The position numbers and the translations under genes are program-made. The notes beneath the pieces are model-generated. The model was not told the DNA's origin, ran no database searches, and was given only the letters and a program-made list of their open reading frames with translations. Positions 11,677 through 24,262 of a stretch of DNA of 64,000 bases are shown here, in pieces; positions within the stretch are counted from its first letter, which is position 1, and each line of letters opens with the position of its first letter. The stretch is from Lanius collurio. Taxonomy: Eukaryota > Chordata > Aves > Passeriformes > Laniidae. Location: contig JACBWW010000046.1 in NCBI GenBank assembly GCA_020086605.1, forward strand, positions 6,245,354 to 6,309,353, in the 5' to 3' direction.

Positions 11677-12819
11677 TTAAATTTTTTTTTAATTAATATT
11701 AAAAAAGCTCTTATCTCCTCTTTGATTTAAAATTAAGGCTACTAAAATTTTTCTAAATACCTTTTCTTTTTTTTAAGATAGTAAAGGAGGTTGCTTTTAA
11801 TTCATGATGAAATTTAATGCAGAGCCAGTGCAATTCTAGAAATTAAACAAGTGCCCTCTCGTAGAATCAATATTACCTGGAATGTAATTTGAACAATTAA
11901 TTTATACTGCAGTATTTATTTGTCCTGCAGAGTTTATTTATTAGTTTTCTTACTGGTTTTATTGTTGTTGAAATAAGAGTGCGAGTCTGTTGAAGAATGA
12001 CCTTCTGAAATGAAACTCTTGTGTTTTTCACAACTGAATCTTTATTTTTTCACTAATTATCTAGGACACTGCTACTTAACCAAAGCTGATGCATGTTTTA
12101 TTCATCCTGCTGGCTTCTCTCAAAAATGTAATTAACCCTGTTTGTATGCTGCTAACTAGAACCTTTAAAATATTTATTCATGGCTTGTTGCATCACCCCT
12201 GCCACCAAAATAGCCTACATTATTTATTGGCTTTTCAAGGTTTGATGCATTTACTGTACCTGTTGAGATATAAGACTTTATTAAAGGAAAGAAAGGTGCT
12301 CCATTTTCTTGGAGTGAAAAATAGATGCCAGGCTATGGGTCTATGTTCCAAAACAGATTTGGAATGACTTTAAATCTAAATTCACCATTTCTGAGGGACC
12401 CAGTCCTGCAGTTACTTGATGTACACAAGTAGTAGCTTTACTCACTCCTGCGTGACTGAAGTTAGTGCATCACTGGATGGCTCAGTCCCAGGACAGCACT
12501 TAAGCATGTGCTTGAAGCTCCCTTCTTTTCCAGTGGTCCTTCTACCTCCAAGAGTGCTCTGCTGGCCTGTGCATGATGTGTAGCTGCAGCATGAGGGCTG
12601 GAGCTCAGTGCCAGTCCCTCTGCAGGTGCTAATACCTGAGCGCTCCTGCCCAGATGTGCTAGCTGATGTGAAAAAGCTCCGTGTGATGACATTTCTTTAC
12701 TTTTAAAACTTACTGAGGCAAAGTAACTGACTTGCCACTGGGCCAGGTAATTATCCAGCCACCCTGTGTTGTGCATGCCTCGTCTTTTTAATATATTGTA
12801 TAATGCATTCACTTTTTAG

Positions 12820-12948
12820 TTTTTTTTCTCTTCGCCTCCCCAAATTGTTGCTTTTTCTTGACACACCTCTGCTTGCTGTTTTTGTTACTGTGCTTGATCC
12901 CCCTCCCCGGCCCATTGCCATCAGTGTGCTCACTGCCTGCTAATTAAG
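12820..12948 (+). promoter_or_regulatory. Pyrimidine- and YGCY-rich intronic element upstream of the 54-nt exon
   Basis: Several T/C-rich tracts, GCTTGCTG-type YGCY motifs near 12870 and a long distance from the best polypyrimidine tract to the AG are seen here. In MBNL1 and MBNL2 the corresponding intron is ultraconserved, uses distant branch points and is bound by MBNL itself to repress the exon. A similar autoregulatory role here is inferred from position and motifs. Confidence 0.5.
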
Positions 12949-13002
12949 ACTCAGCCAGCTCTCAGATCACTGAAGCGACCGCTTGAGGCAACCTTTGACC
13001 TG
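12949..13002 (+). CDS. MBNL3: MBNL3 54-nt alternative exon (nuclear-localisation segment)
   Basis: Exactly 54 nt between an AG (12947-12948) and a GT donor (GTACTT, 13003). It encodes TQPALRSLKRPLEATFDL. The core SLKRPLEATFDL is identical, from memory, to the peptide of MBNL1/MBNL2 exon 5, whose inclusion drives nuclear accumulation and partly dimerisation. It is phase 0 on both sides, so it can be included or skipped between 10689 and 18123 without changing frame. It is too short and motif-poor for simple gene finders. The standard human MBNL3 protein, as I recall it, lacks this peptide, so its use in this species needs transcript support. Confidence 0.85.
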
Positions 13003-16000
13003 GTACTTAGATCTTTCACCTTCTCCCTTTGCACGTAACCATCTTAGTCTGCATGAAAGCCTTCTGCTCTTGGTTTGTGGTGTTAGTGCCTGGGGAGACA
13101 GCCCATCCCAGCCAGAAATGTTCAGTGTGCATTCAGACATGCGAATCCTGTGCCCCACACACCATCCATTAATGTCTGAGCTTTGCCTCCTGAGACCTGG
13201 ATGTATTTTGGAGAGAGTGAATAATCTTGCAGGGAGGCAGCTCTGGCTTTTGAAGTGTTTTTCCAAACACTTTGGAGTCACAAGATGCAATGTTTCAGAG
13301 AAAATTAGATAATGTAGCTCATTAGGTCTCCAGGGTGCTGTAAATGCCAGAGGATTGGTTGGTTGCAGGGCACATTCAATAACTTTTCGTTGTATTCCCA
13401 ACATCACAGCCTTGTCTGGCAGTGCCATGCTGGTAACTGCCCTGCACAAGAATGTTCTGTGTAATGGGCACAACTGAGATTTAGGGGGAAGAGGGCTAAA
13501 CAGCATTCTTGGGGATCTGTGCTAGGACCTGAAGCAGGTACAATGTGGGACTTGGCTCGTGGTTGGGTAAGCTGGGGAGATGGCTGTCCCTTCAGCTAGC
13601 TCTGTCTGTAGTTCATCCCATTATTCCTTAGTGGGACAGTGTCAACAAAGGGACTTCCCTCTGGGTGCCCTTTGCTTCAGTCTCAAGCATAGTATCTGCT
13701 CCCCGAGCTTCTGCCTGCGAGCTGTCTTCATGTAAGCTGTCTTTGATTGTTTTATGAATCTCAAATAATATATTTTACTTGGCTTTATGATGCTCATAGT
13801 GAGGCAAAAGCCATCCTCACAGTACTGTCAGTCCTGGCTCCACAGAAGACAACTCCTTCCTGTTTTCCCAAATAATAAGGGATACAATACATTCTAAAAA
13901 AAAAGGTCCCGTTGCCCAGCTATAGCAGGGAGAGGGAAGAGTGGACACAAAGTGTGAAACCATCAAACTGATGTTGTTTCTCATTCTCAGAGCTAGAAAG
14001 GAGAAGCTGATCTGCTCCCCTTCCTCTCCAAAGTCTTGTTTTGTGGGTTTAAGTAGTCAAGAGGTTTCCTTATCAGAGTTTTAGGCAGCAGCAGTGGGAA
14101 GCCTTGCTAGGGCCCAGCTTCTGCCAGCAGCAGTGGAATGATGCTGTGAATGATGTCTCAGCCTCTCACTTCCTCTGCTCAGCTGTCAAAGACATAGCTG
14201 CAAACCAGCACAGGCAAGATCTGCACAGTGCCTCGCTGCTCTACAAGGGCCACCACTCTGAGGAGACACGGTCTGGCAGAGAATGGGAGAGCCCATAACT
14301 ACTCCCCCACTGAACAAACCCTACAAGAGGAGTTACTTGTATGAGTCTTCCTGCTCTGACACATCAAAAGGTTTGCAGACACTTGTTGGAATATGTCACC
14401 TCTACTGAACCATTCATGAGTGGTAAGAGCATGTATGATTTTCAGAGGAAACTGCTCACGTGGCTTCTGCTGCTTGCCAGGGAATGGGTGTGCCCTCTCT
14501 CAGATTATTCTGTTTGTCATTCCTGGCAGCAGACCCAGCCCCTCTTTGCTGAGTGCAGAAGGGTGAAAGTGTGATCTGGTCCCAGAAGATACAGATCTAA
14601 GGGGAACTTTGAGGTGCAATTAAATTGCTTGTTGCAAAGATAATCCAGTTCTTGTCTTGCAAAAAATAACAAGAGGTTTGTTAACACGCACGTGGAAAGT
14701 TCTGACTTTGGCATGCAGTGTGTTTTTATCTGTCAGTCTTGCCGAAGAATTGCTTTCCATGCCATGCAGAGAAGTGGCACAAGCCTCTTTGTTCAGATGC
14801 TCATTCTAGCAGTACTGTGGCTTTCCCAGCCCAAAAATGAGAGGCTCTCTGGCATTTTAGTAGGGGAAATTGTTAATTTGGATCACATGGATACTGAACT
14901 GAGTTAACCCTGGTGCAGATGTCCAGATCCTGTTGCAAAAGTTGCATATGCATGTGTGCCCAGAAATGCACAGGGAAAAAAATAAAGTCAGTAAAAGTTA
15001 TTGTCCAAAGCTGCTGCTGTATTTGTGGTGGTCAGAGCTTGTCCAGAGGGAAAGCACAAGCAGCTGGATGAGGTAAATTCATCAAGTAAGTTCTTTGCTA
15101 CAAGGGTTTAGTCTAATTTCTCTGCTGCAGCGGGAAGACATTGGCTACAGAATTTGCTTGTTGTATATTATGTTTGTGGGATTCCTTCAGAACCAGGACA
15201 TGGTGCAAGAAAAAATGTTGTATCCCCTCAAGCTGCTACAATTCCTGCAGGTCTTGAGTGATACAAAAATTGCAGCCCATGTCAAATGAGACACATTTGT
15301 TTGATCCTGTGACCCTGTCAGATCCCGGAACCTGTATTAGCCCAGCTTCATCATGTGCAATTTTAGATGCCTCTTCAAGGCACTATAGATGCCTTTCAGT
15401 GAGTGTGCTCCTGGCCTTAGGCTCTTACCTCTGCACAAGGGCTGGAGAAGGGCTGAAGCCAGATTCTTCTGTCTCCCTGGGCCCTCCTGCACCTTAATAT
15501 CTAAAATAAGATTGGTTGGCAACAGGAGGAGCATATCTTCATGGATCCTGTGTGAACACTCCTCCAGCTGCTGGAAGGGGTGTCCCACAGGGCTGTGTCA
15601 AACCTGAAGCAGATCAAGATGGGTTCCTGGTTCCTGTGCCCACAGAGCCCACTTGGGAGAGCTGGACTTCAGGTGGCACAGCAGCTGCTGCAGAGTGCTT
15701 GTTTCTTTAAAACACTCTGGAAATATTGCATTTATTTGTGTTTCTCCACCTGGGTGCTGTTGAGGGAGCAACAATGAGGCTGCTATAGCCCTTTTCTTTC
15801 CCTTGCTCCCAAGGGGCTATAGCAGGTTAGCAGAGAGGGTGATGCTGGAGAGGTAATGGGATAGTCTGATGTGTCTTGACGTCCCTGTAACCTGCTGGTG
15901 TCTGTATGCTCCCTCTGACTGCAGTGCTGGACTTGGGAATTGTCCTAGGAAGTGCCAGAACATCACAGCAAGGTCTCAAAGCCTTCAGCTGTTCTGCTTT

Positions 16001-18122
16001 TGGCACTACCATTGTGGGGTTTGGAGTGGTGACAGCCTTTGGCCGAGAAGCAGGGAGTCAAAAGTCTATTATGTGCCTGGCACATTTGCTTTGCTATAAT
16101 TAGAAAAATCTTCTTCTGAGGCAGATTTTGGAAGTGTCTGAAAAGGATTATTTAGCAATTGGGTACTGTAAGGAGCATGAATTTAAGTAGCAAGTTCTTC
16201 AGTCACTGTAAAGCTGTAAAACCTCTGTGATGTACATGAAACTACTCCGGACTCTAAGCTGCAGATCTGTCCCATGCCTGGAGGAGCATTCATGTAGCCG
16301 TCATTAAATAGATGAGTTGTACATACAGGCAGATTTAATACAGACAACAAAGAAAGCTTACCTAGAAATGAAAATTGGTACACCATCCTAAAATATGGAT
16401 CTTAAGTAAAAGATTTTGTTGTCTGTGTTTGAGAATATTGTCCCATCTGACTGCTGTCTTCTGGTAGGAGCCAGAAGAAATCTAGGGAGATTAAATCCTA
16501 ATGCTGAGAATGGATGCCTGCTAGCATAGGCAAAGGATGTGTGCATGTCCATGGGCAGTTTTGCAAATGCAATTTCTTCTAATTTTCTTTTTTAATATTA
16601 AAACCACCCAAAAGCGGCCATGTGAGTAGAGATAGGATGGAGTAGTGTTTTGCCTGGAAGTATGTTGCTTAACATTTCTCAGATGAGCAGTCTCCTATAG
16701 CAAATTAAAGTGAAAACCTGTTTCTAGATAGTGACAAACTGTTGCAAACTTTCACTTACAGTCTTGTGTTTTGATCTTCATAAGGCTACTTATCAAAAAA
16801 CAAAGTAAATATCTTTACTTGTATTGTTTCTTCTGAGTACTGTGTTTGTAGCTTTAACCCTTCATTAGCCAAACCTTCTGCATTACCTACCATTCATTTG
16901 TGACCTATTAAAATAAAAGTCGGAGTGATAACCCTGGTTTTCAGCCATTGCTTTGCTACATGATACAGACTAACAACTAGTCAGAAATGACCTGATTCTG
17001 CATGACTTCCACATGCTTAAATCTCATTGATGTCAATGGCAGTGTTATGCGCAAGAGGACTGTGGGGCATAATTAAAAAGGACCCTTCTCTATCACAATG
17101 TGGAGAAAAAAATGTGGTTTCTTACTTGGATACAATGAGAAGCTGTAAATCATTAGAAACCTTTCTGTCTCTAAAGAACTTGACATACTACTTTGCTGTT
17201 GAGACATGTTTGGGTGAATGATGAGTAATTCACTGAGAAAAGTTCCTGAGTTGGGATAATGCTTTTTACCAAGTCTGATCATGAAACAGGTTTGATGAGC
17301 TGGAAGAAGCCCGTGGTGTGATAGAATGAAAAGAAGGGATTTGTCAATGGCTTTTTCCACTGTTAATAACAAGTGAGCAATATTTGACTGATGGAGGCCA
17401 CCTTCTATAGAGTGGGAGCTGGTCCAAATCTGCTGGTGGGCTGTGCTTCTGGTGTGAGCAGTGGAGAATCCGGCCTGGTCTTGACCATGTTGCTCAGCCT
17501 CTCTACTAACAAGTGGAAATGCATTTTACTGTGAATGTAATGATGTTATGCGTGTAATTGGCAAGAACTACAGCTTTACCATCTGGACACATGGGTTGGC
17601 TGTGCAGTGTGCACGCTTCCACACATATGTGTAGGCAGATGTTGAACCAGAGGCAAGCATCCCTTTTTTTTCCCATGCCATTTGTTGCTTATGCTAATCT
17701 TCATGGGTTTTAAATAGTCATCTACTATATTTTTCCTGGTTTTTGGGGGTTTTTAGTGCTTGTTGCCTGCAACTGCTGTTTGTAGCATCCTGTCCAGGTG
17801 ATCACCTCTCCCTTTCCTTTTCCCTGTGCTTTTTTCTGCCTCTGTACCCAAGTGACTCCTACTGAAAAGCTCCTTAGCATCCCTCCTCCTTCTGGACTCT
17901 GCCTCTCCTCCTGGTGCATTTACTAACTGCTTACCTAGTGAAGCTGTTTCACCTACTACTCATACTGTGACTTAGCTGCTCTTCTCTTTCCTGTCTCGCT
18001 AAGTTAATACAGTTGCAGGTGATTTGCAGCCAAGACCCCCCCCCATTGTTAATTGCATGCTTGACCTACATATGGGCCCCTTCATTTATTCCACGTGTCT
18101 TTAATGACTCCCTTATCCACAG
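13003..18122. other. MBNL3 intron
   Basis: A 5.1-kb intron with no recognised coding exon or repeat. AT content varies. It ends with a weak pyrimidine tract and ATCCACAG before the next exon. Confidence 0.6.
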
Positions 18123-18273
18123 GCCCTGCCGCCTGGTGCACTTCAACCTTTACCAAAGAGGCCAGCACTTGAAAAAAACAATGGTGCCACCACAGTCTTT
18201 AACCCAAGCGTTTTCCACTACCAACAGGCTCTAGCCAACATGCAGTTGCAACAGCCTACATTCATCCCTACAG
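18123..18273 (+). CDS. MBNL3: MBNL3 exon, C-terminal low-complexity region (151 nt)
   Basis: Starts in phase 0 after ATCCACAG and ends in phase 1 at ACA-G|GTAAGC. It encodes [20 protein letters not shown] and then an [20 protein letters not shown] segment. From memory this aligns with MBNL1 '[12 protein letters not shown]...[12 protein letters not shown]' and human MBNL3 '[41 protein letters not shown]'. The KRPALEK motif is the second half of the bipartite nuclear signal in the family. Lying outside the fingers, this region contributes to nuclear retention and protein contacts. Confidence 0.93.
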
Positions 18274-20531
18274 GTAAGCGTCTCCTCACTTTCCCCACCA
18301 TCATGGTTGTTCATTTTATGACCTTGGTGTTCAGCTAATGAGCAGTTTTGCAAGAGTCCTTAACAAAAGAGTATTGGTGTGTAGTTTCGTGTTAAAAATG
18401 GATGAAAAATTAACATTTGTTGTTTGACTTTTTTTCCCTTCACCTACTACAGTTTAAAGCTCTTTTCACATGTAAAGATCCTTCTTAGCCCTTTTTGTGT
18501 GGTTTGGGGTTTTTTTTAAGCAGTCAAGATAAGAAAAATGTCTGCATGTAGCTTGAATTCACACTTTCTGTTGTTCCTCCTTATAGTTCAACTGGTTAAT
18601 CCCAAATTAATTCTTTGACTCTTGTGTAGCACTCTTATGCACCCATGTTAAAATGTCATATGGACATCTATGCCTGCTCTCTTGAGGCTGTAGGCACCTT
18701 CCTGAGCTTGTGTCTTACTGACCTACATATTGCAACAGCTGTGATGTTTATAGACTGAATGGCTAGTCTTTAGTAAATACAAATTATATAATCCTCTTCA
18801 AAGGCATATATTTCCCTCTTCCTTGTCTTTTGACCGGTACAATACCCTAAGCTTTTTAAAAGCAATTTAACTCCCAGCTTTTATTTTACCTTTAAGGTCT
18901 CAGAATTAAATTGAAAGATGCAGTTCAGTAATTCTTATAGGACTGGAAATATTAATGGGGCAGATGTGACTGAGTTCTGACTGGCAAATTAACTGCACCC
19001 AAATGAAAAACAAAACCTACTTAGAGTGGAAAGTATTATGAGTGGCTGAATTAGGAATATTCCAGAGTTGATAGCTTGTGTTTTAGTATCATTATTATCA
19101 TTCAGAGCATCATGAGAAAATTAATGCCCTGTGTTTTTGATGTTTAATGCTGAATTTACTTGTCAGATGATATTTCCAAAAATACACCAAGTGTTTCTCC
19201 GAGCTGACCCCTGGAGGTGAACACATGGTGGACCTCTACCTTGGCCCTGTTGTTCTTTGGGGTCGGGGAAAAGCTTTAGGGACAATCCTGTCCTGAGAGC
19301 AAACTTTCTCTGGTGGAGTGTGGGTCCAGGGAGCAGGGACTTAAATCCTGTGCTTGTGTGGCCTTTCTGTTATGACAGCCCTTGGAAGCACTTAGAACTC
19401 AACAGCTGCCAAGATGTTCTTCCAGGGAAGTGGATTCTCATGCGGAGAGTTGGAGTAGTAGCCTTTTACCTTGTGCTCTGCAAAGTGTTGGAGGGGCTGG
19501 GCTGAGCTGACCTTACCACAGTTTGGCACAGTCAGATGCCAAGTGAAATACTTCTTCAGGAAACATGAAACAGAAAACAGGGAACACCTTGGGGAATGCT
19601 AAGTCCCCCAGCTGGCTACACACTCCTCTTCCTCGAGGTCACAGTTGCCAAAGTTGACATAAGTTGACATGATGGAATACCATAAATCAGCTGTACCCAG
19701 TACTCGATGTGCTGTAGTGCTGGTCTCATGGCAATGAAATTATGTACAGGGCTGCTTACTGGCACCTGCTTCCGTCTGAAGACATTTATGCTGGGCAAAG
19801 CAGCAAATTTCCAGTCAGAGGATGGATGTGTGATGAATTTATGTTACACATCAGACTCCAGATCTGGGCTCGGCCTTGGCAGCGCTCAGGAAAGCAAAGC
19901 AGAGGGATGGCACATTGCAGCTTTCACCGTAGGGAGGGGAAGGGAGCTGTTGCTTTTCTTAGTATCTCCTGTTCAGTTGTTGAGAGATCAGCATGGGTTG
20001 CCATGGCAGGGGGAGTCAGGCTGTCTCTTGAAAACAGCATCACCACTGCAATTTTTTCAAGTCCAGAAAAATAAATGCCTCTTTCAGCTTAAACTAGAGA
20101 CTTTGAATCCCAGTCCCTGCTTCTGAGAGTAAATTGCTTTTGGAAAGTCAGTTTTAACATGAGTGGGACATTCTTTTAAGGGCAGTTTTTTCTACTGACA
20201 CGATCAGAAAGAAATCAGCATACCTAATACCCAAAAAATTCCAAACAATCCTGATTTCTGGGATCAATCGTATCATTTAATACCAAGGTGGGAGGAGTTT
20301 ATTATCTACTACTCAAGAATTAAAGAATTTAATTTGGTTTGCTATGATCTCTTAAAACTGAGTTTAAAATATTTATGTACCAATATGCAGAATTTGTTTG
20401 CATGTGCTTAAATACTGAATGCTGCAAAGAGAATACCTGCTTTTTAGTTAAAGTGATATCTAACACTGAAGCTTCACTAATGAAATATCCCTTTTGTTCA
20501 TCTTTTCCACGCTTCAATGCATGGTGTGCAG
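18274..20531. other. MBNL3 intron
   Basis: A 2.26-kb GT-AG intron with no recognised gene or repeat. A short AAGTTGACAT duplication is visible near 19655-19670. Confidence 0.65.
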
Positions 20532-20567
20532 GGTCAGTTCTGTGCATGACACCCACTGCAAGCGTTG
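20532..20567 (+). CDS. MBNL3: MBNL3 36-nt cassette exon
   Basis: Thirty-six nt from GTGCAG| to |GTAGGT, entering and leaving in phase 1. With the split glycine codon it reads GSVLCMTPTASV, matching GSILCMTPATSV of MBNL1 exon 7 as I recall it. In MBNL1 this exon is alternatively spliced and promotes self-association. Being a multiple of three in matched phase, it can be skipped with no frame change. Confidence 0.9.
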
Positions 20568-22680
20568 GTAGGTTTTTCTACACAAACTTCTCAACTTTTC
20601 TTAATCTGAAAGAGATTGCAAGCTAGTATGCATCAGTGAGAACCTGAGTGGTTGAGTGGTGTGATTGTCTATCTGCTGTCTTCTTTGAGGCTTAAATGGT
20701 TCTATCCCTTTTAATTTCTGTGCAGTGCAGTGCATGTGACTTCATGTGACTTACAATAAGAGAATCCAAGGTGATGTGTTTCCACCCCTATTTAGTTCCA
20801 CTTCAGAGACAAGAATCTGTCACTTAAATGTCTTTACAACCTATTTAATTCATTGTCATCTAACACAAGGAAATAGCAATGGGAGGATCCTGTTGGCTTA
20901 TTTTTGTTTTATTTTGTATCAAGCAACACGCAGACTTAAGTTTGGATTTTTAGTTGTTCTTCTGAGAATATTTTAGGAGACTGGTTTAACAAAGGTGCTA
21001 AGGAGGAACACATCTGGGGTCAGCCCCCCAGCCAGAGCAGGATGCTGCTTGTACAGTGAGAGAAGCAGGATTTGGACCATGGACTGGCTGGAGAGTCATC
21101 TCTGTAGGACAGTGTTAGGCGTGCAGGTACAGGAGATCATAGGGAGGTACCACTGCAGATACACGTGGGATGCAGTGAGGCAGTGGGTCTGAGTACGTGC
21201 TCATTAGTGCTACAGGGATCCACTCTGTTTAGGCTCAGCATCTAGGTCTTACTGAAACCTCTGCAGGCCTTTGAGGACCTTCTCCTATGTCTACAGCTGC
21301 TGGGCACAGCAGGGTGGGTGAAAGCTGAGCTTTCATCCTCTAGCCAAGGTCATGCAAGACTACCAGCATGCAGGTGTGGGCCTGCATTAGTCAGAGGGAG
21401 AGAGGCAGGAGCCTTGGGGAGGGTGCAAGGCTTTCCAAGAGCAAGTCTGGAAGCTCTGGCATGAATGTCTAAACACTCTGCTCTTGAACCTGCCTATCCC
21501 TCTAGTGTAGGGAGGACACATCGCTTGCATGATGGGGAGCTGAGTCCCTCAAATACAACTCTGCCTGTAGGAAACCTCAACCCACACGTTCCAACATCTC
21601 ATGGCCAAAGTGTGCACAGCCACAGGCACATGGTCCTTCCGTGCTGGGGCTGGCCGTGGCTGCTGGGGTGGAGGGGAAGATAAGTCTGCTTCCCCACCGC
21701 ATGTTTGTGGGGATGGCTGGACCTTCCTGTGGACTCCTTGGCCCCGCAAACCCCCCTCGGGTTTGGGGGATGCCCATGTGAGCACCAGAGCATCCCTTCC
21801 AGCACCGTGCTCTGTGGGACGTGCAGCTTTAGGAGGCTGCCAAAGCTCCCTGCTGCTGTGTTGTCCTTTTGGATGCTCTTCCTGCAAATTGTAGCTGTTC
21901 AGATGCATTTGTGTATTTTTCCTTCTCTATCCCTTTCCCTCTCCATCCCCCCCTCCACCCCGCAAAAGGGAAGTTTTGCCAAATCATTTAGAATTAGGGT
22001 GGAAAGGAAGCATGCTGAATTGGTACAGAGAAAGCTCAGTCTGCCAGCTGCTCATTTGCCATGCCTCCAGCTCTGTTCTGTGCCAAAACATTGTCCCTAC
22101 TAGAGAGGGGCAAGAAGACCTGGTGAAAGGGCTGTGGCAGCCACTGCAAAGTGCGTCATGTACCTCTGGTTGCTGGCAGGGATGGGGTGGGGAGGGAAGG
22201 GGACAAGCTTTTCCAGGTGGGCGGGAGGGTGCGCTTGCCAAAATGTCCCCACCCAAAGGAACGTGCACTGGCTGTGTCTAACTCCCCATGGGTGTGAGCT
22301 GACGTGGGCTTTTGCTAGCACACCCATCCTCTCCCCCCTTTGGAAATTTGGCCCTCAGAGTCTAATACATCATTGTTCTGCTTATAAATGTACTAAGTGT
22401 TGAGAATGTTTTGGTTTTTTCCTTAATTATAATTGTAATTGGCTTTTCCCCTTCTCTCTTGTTTATTTTTTTTCCCAACGCTGTCTTGCTTTGCACTGTG
22501 ATTGCATGCTGCGCCCCGATGTGTCCTTCATGACGATGTCACATGGCTTGTTGCTGTGATTCCTGCCACGCCCCCCAAATCCACCACATGTTGCCATGGT
22601 TACATAAAACCAACCAAACAAACAAAATGTATATACGCTCCACCCTCCCGTATGTCGCTTCCATGGTTCCCTTCCGAAAG
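20568..22680. other. MBNL3 intron
   Basis: No coding exon is recognised. The last 200 bases are C- and YGCY-rich and include an X-box-like motif at 22590-22603, just upstream of the 95-nt exon. The acceptor ends CCGAAAG, with a short, weak pyrimidine tract. Confidence 0.6.
22590..22603. promoter_or_regulatory. X-box-like motif (RFX type) in intron
   Basis: GTTGCCATGGTTAC is a 14-bp imperfect palindrome very close to the RFX/X-box consensus (GTTGCCATGGCAAC). It sits 78 nt before the 95-nt exon. It may be an RFX DNA site or part of an intronic splicing element; function is unproven. Confidence 0.4.
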
Positions 22681-22775
22681 TGCCCATGATGCACGGTGCT
22701 ACGCCCACCACTGTGTCTGCAGCAACAACTCCTGCCACCAGCGTCCCCTTCGCTGCAACAGCTACCGCCAATCAG
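22681..22775 (+). CDS. MBNL3: MBNL3 95-nt alternative exon
   Basis: Ninety-five nt, entered in phase 1 and left in phase 0 at CAG|GTTTGG. It encodes [20 protein letters not shown] and then [12 protein letters not shown], nearly the same as the matching part of human MBNL3 and MBNL1 as recalled. Since 95 is not a multiple of three, skipping it changes the reading frame of the terminal exons, the same arrangement as MBNL1 exon 8. Both splice sites deviate from consensus, which suits regulated use. Confidence 0.93.
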
Positions 22776-24188
22776 GTTTGGCCCTTTCAATGGCTTTCTT
22801 TCACGTGTTCAGATCTCGAAGACTGGGCGAGGGCTGTGTCGAGCACCATCCCGCCCGGCTTGGCGCAGGCTCGGGCGCGCAGAGGCAGCGTGTGCGTGTG
22901 TATTCATGCGTGTGGCCAGGGATCCAAGAGGGGCCACTCCTACCACCTGCAGGATTGGCCAAGCCCAAGCCGGAGTGTAGGGATGGGCGATTGGCAGGTG
23001 CAGGCTCTCCTCCAAAAACACACTTCCCCTCGGGTCCTCAAACAATGGAATGTAAATCTGAGTAGACAGTCACATAAGACCTGCAGCACTTCTGCTTTCA
23101 GTATCAAGCAGAAATACCACCCTAAGCATCCTTCCATGTGGTATTTTGGCATGTCCTCTCTGGGCTGGAAAGCGGAAGTTGAAACACAAAGTAGCCTCCT
23201 CTCACCACAAAATTGGACTCCAAAAACTACCAAAAAATCCCCAAACAACTGAAAACCAAAAATCAGGGGTGAGGCTGTGAAGTCTAAAGTTTTTTTTATG
23301 CCAATATCATAAAACCCTAGAGAAAGGACTCTGGATGTGCATTACGTGCCATTGTAGCACTGCCATAAGTGTCCAGGATTCCATGCATGTCTGCCAAACT
23401 ATAATTCTCTCCAAAACTTTCCTCTGAAGATACCAAGTGTGATGGCTGCTTCTGCACCAGTCCTGAACTGTATATGCACAACCTGTCCTAGTGATGCTTC
23501 CTGATAATTTGGTGTGACACAACTTCTCCCAGTTTGACCAGAGACATTTCATACACTTTTTAAAAATTTTTCCCCCAGTACTGATTTTAGCATTTTTATT
23601 TGTTATGCTCTCAGGTTTAGAGCTATTGCAAAGAAATTGGGATGTCACTTTGTTCTGTTGGAGGCTTTTAGCCATGCTGAATGCCAGTAATGTCTCTGGG
23701 GGCATCCGCTAGTCTTTTGCTAGTTGTGAGGTCATGAGGATTTCAGTAAGAGTTTTGCCTGCATAAGTCCTAGGCAGTATTTTACTGCTCTCAGTAGGAA
23801 TTACTAGTCTTTTTCTGTGCTTTGTTGTTATTTTCAGGTAGATCAGGTCTTACTCAGACTTGTACTGGTCATGAGAGGAAAGTAGAAATTTCTGTGCAGT
23901 GTTGCTCTGTGGCTGTACGAGTCCTCTTTCAGCCAGATAGTTTCAGGGCATTTCTGTTTTATTTGTAATCCATGGAGTCAAAATCCCGGTACAATCACCA
24001 GGTACTCCACAAGGCATCAGTAGTGGTGCAGATACATTGTACTTAATGTATAGCAAAATAAAGACTTGGGAGTGGATCCTGTTTTAAGACACTGATGTAC
24101 TTATTAACCTGATACTGAAGACAGAATGAACAGCCTGATCTCAAGGCAATGTTTTAATGTGTTGTGTTCTTTGTTTTTTTTGCTGTAG
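22776..24188. other. MBNL3 intron
   Basis: A 1.4-kb intron. The first 200 bases are GC-rich (about 22830-22990) and the rest is ordinary. The acceptor is strong (T-run, then GCTGTAG). No other feature is seen. Confidence 0.6.
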
Positions 24189-24262
24189 ATATCCCAGTTA
24201 TCAGTAGATGAACTGAGTAGCAGCATGTTTGTTTCACAGATGTAGAAGTTCCCGATAGAACA
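24189..24262 (+). CDS. MBNL3: MBNL3 74-nt alternative terminal-coding exon
   Basis: Seventy-four nt between GCTGTAG| and |GTAAGT. Read in phase 0 from the 95-nt exon it encodes ISQLSVDELSSSMFVSQM and stops at TAG 24243-24245, a C-terminus that I recall from some MBNL isoforms. The stop is only 17 nt from the exon's end, so it should not trigger nonsense-mediated decay. If the 95-nt exon is skipped the exon is read in another frame and ends after DIPVISR. The exon length equals the MBNL1 exon 9 length as I recall it. Confidence 0.8.

Larger units (their letters stand above)
10690..12948. other. MBNL3 intron with a CR1 3' end and the exon-5 upstream region
   Basis: The intron holds a CR1 fragment at about 11330-11676. 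The final 200 bases change to long pyrimidine tracts with several YGCY motifs leading to the 54-nt exon. Nothing else is recognised. Confidence 0.6.

Noticed and set aside
21549..22403. Several overlapping open frames on both strands
   Set aside because: They fall in an MBNL3 intron, overlap each other in many frames, and show only GC-driven openness with no recognisable motifs.
22502..23252. Plus-strand frames of 187 and 190 codons across the 95-nt exon
   Set aside because: The second frame does contain the real exon peptide, but its continuation runs through the donor site into intron. The spliced exon 22681-22775 is the supported unit.
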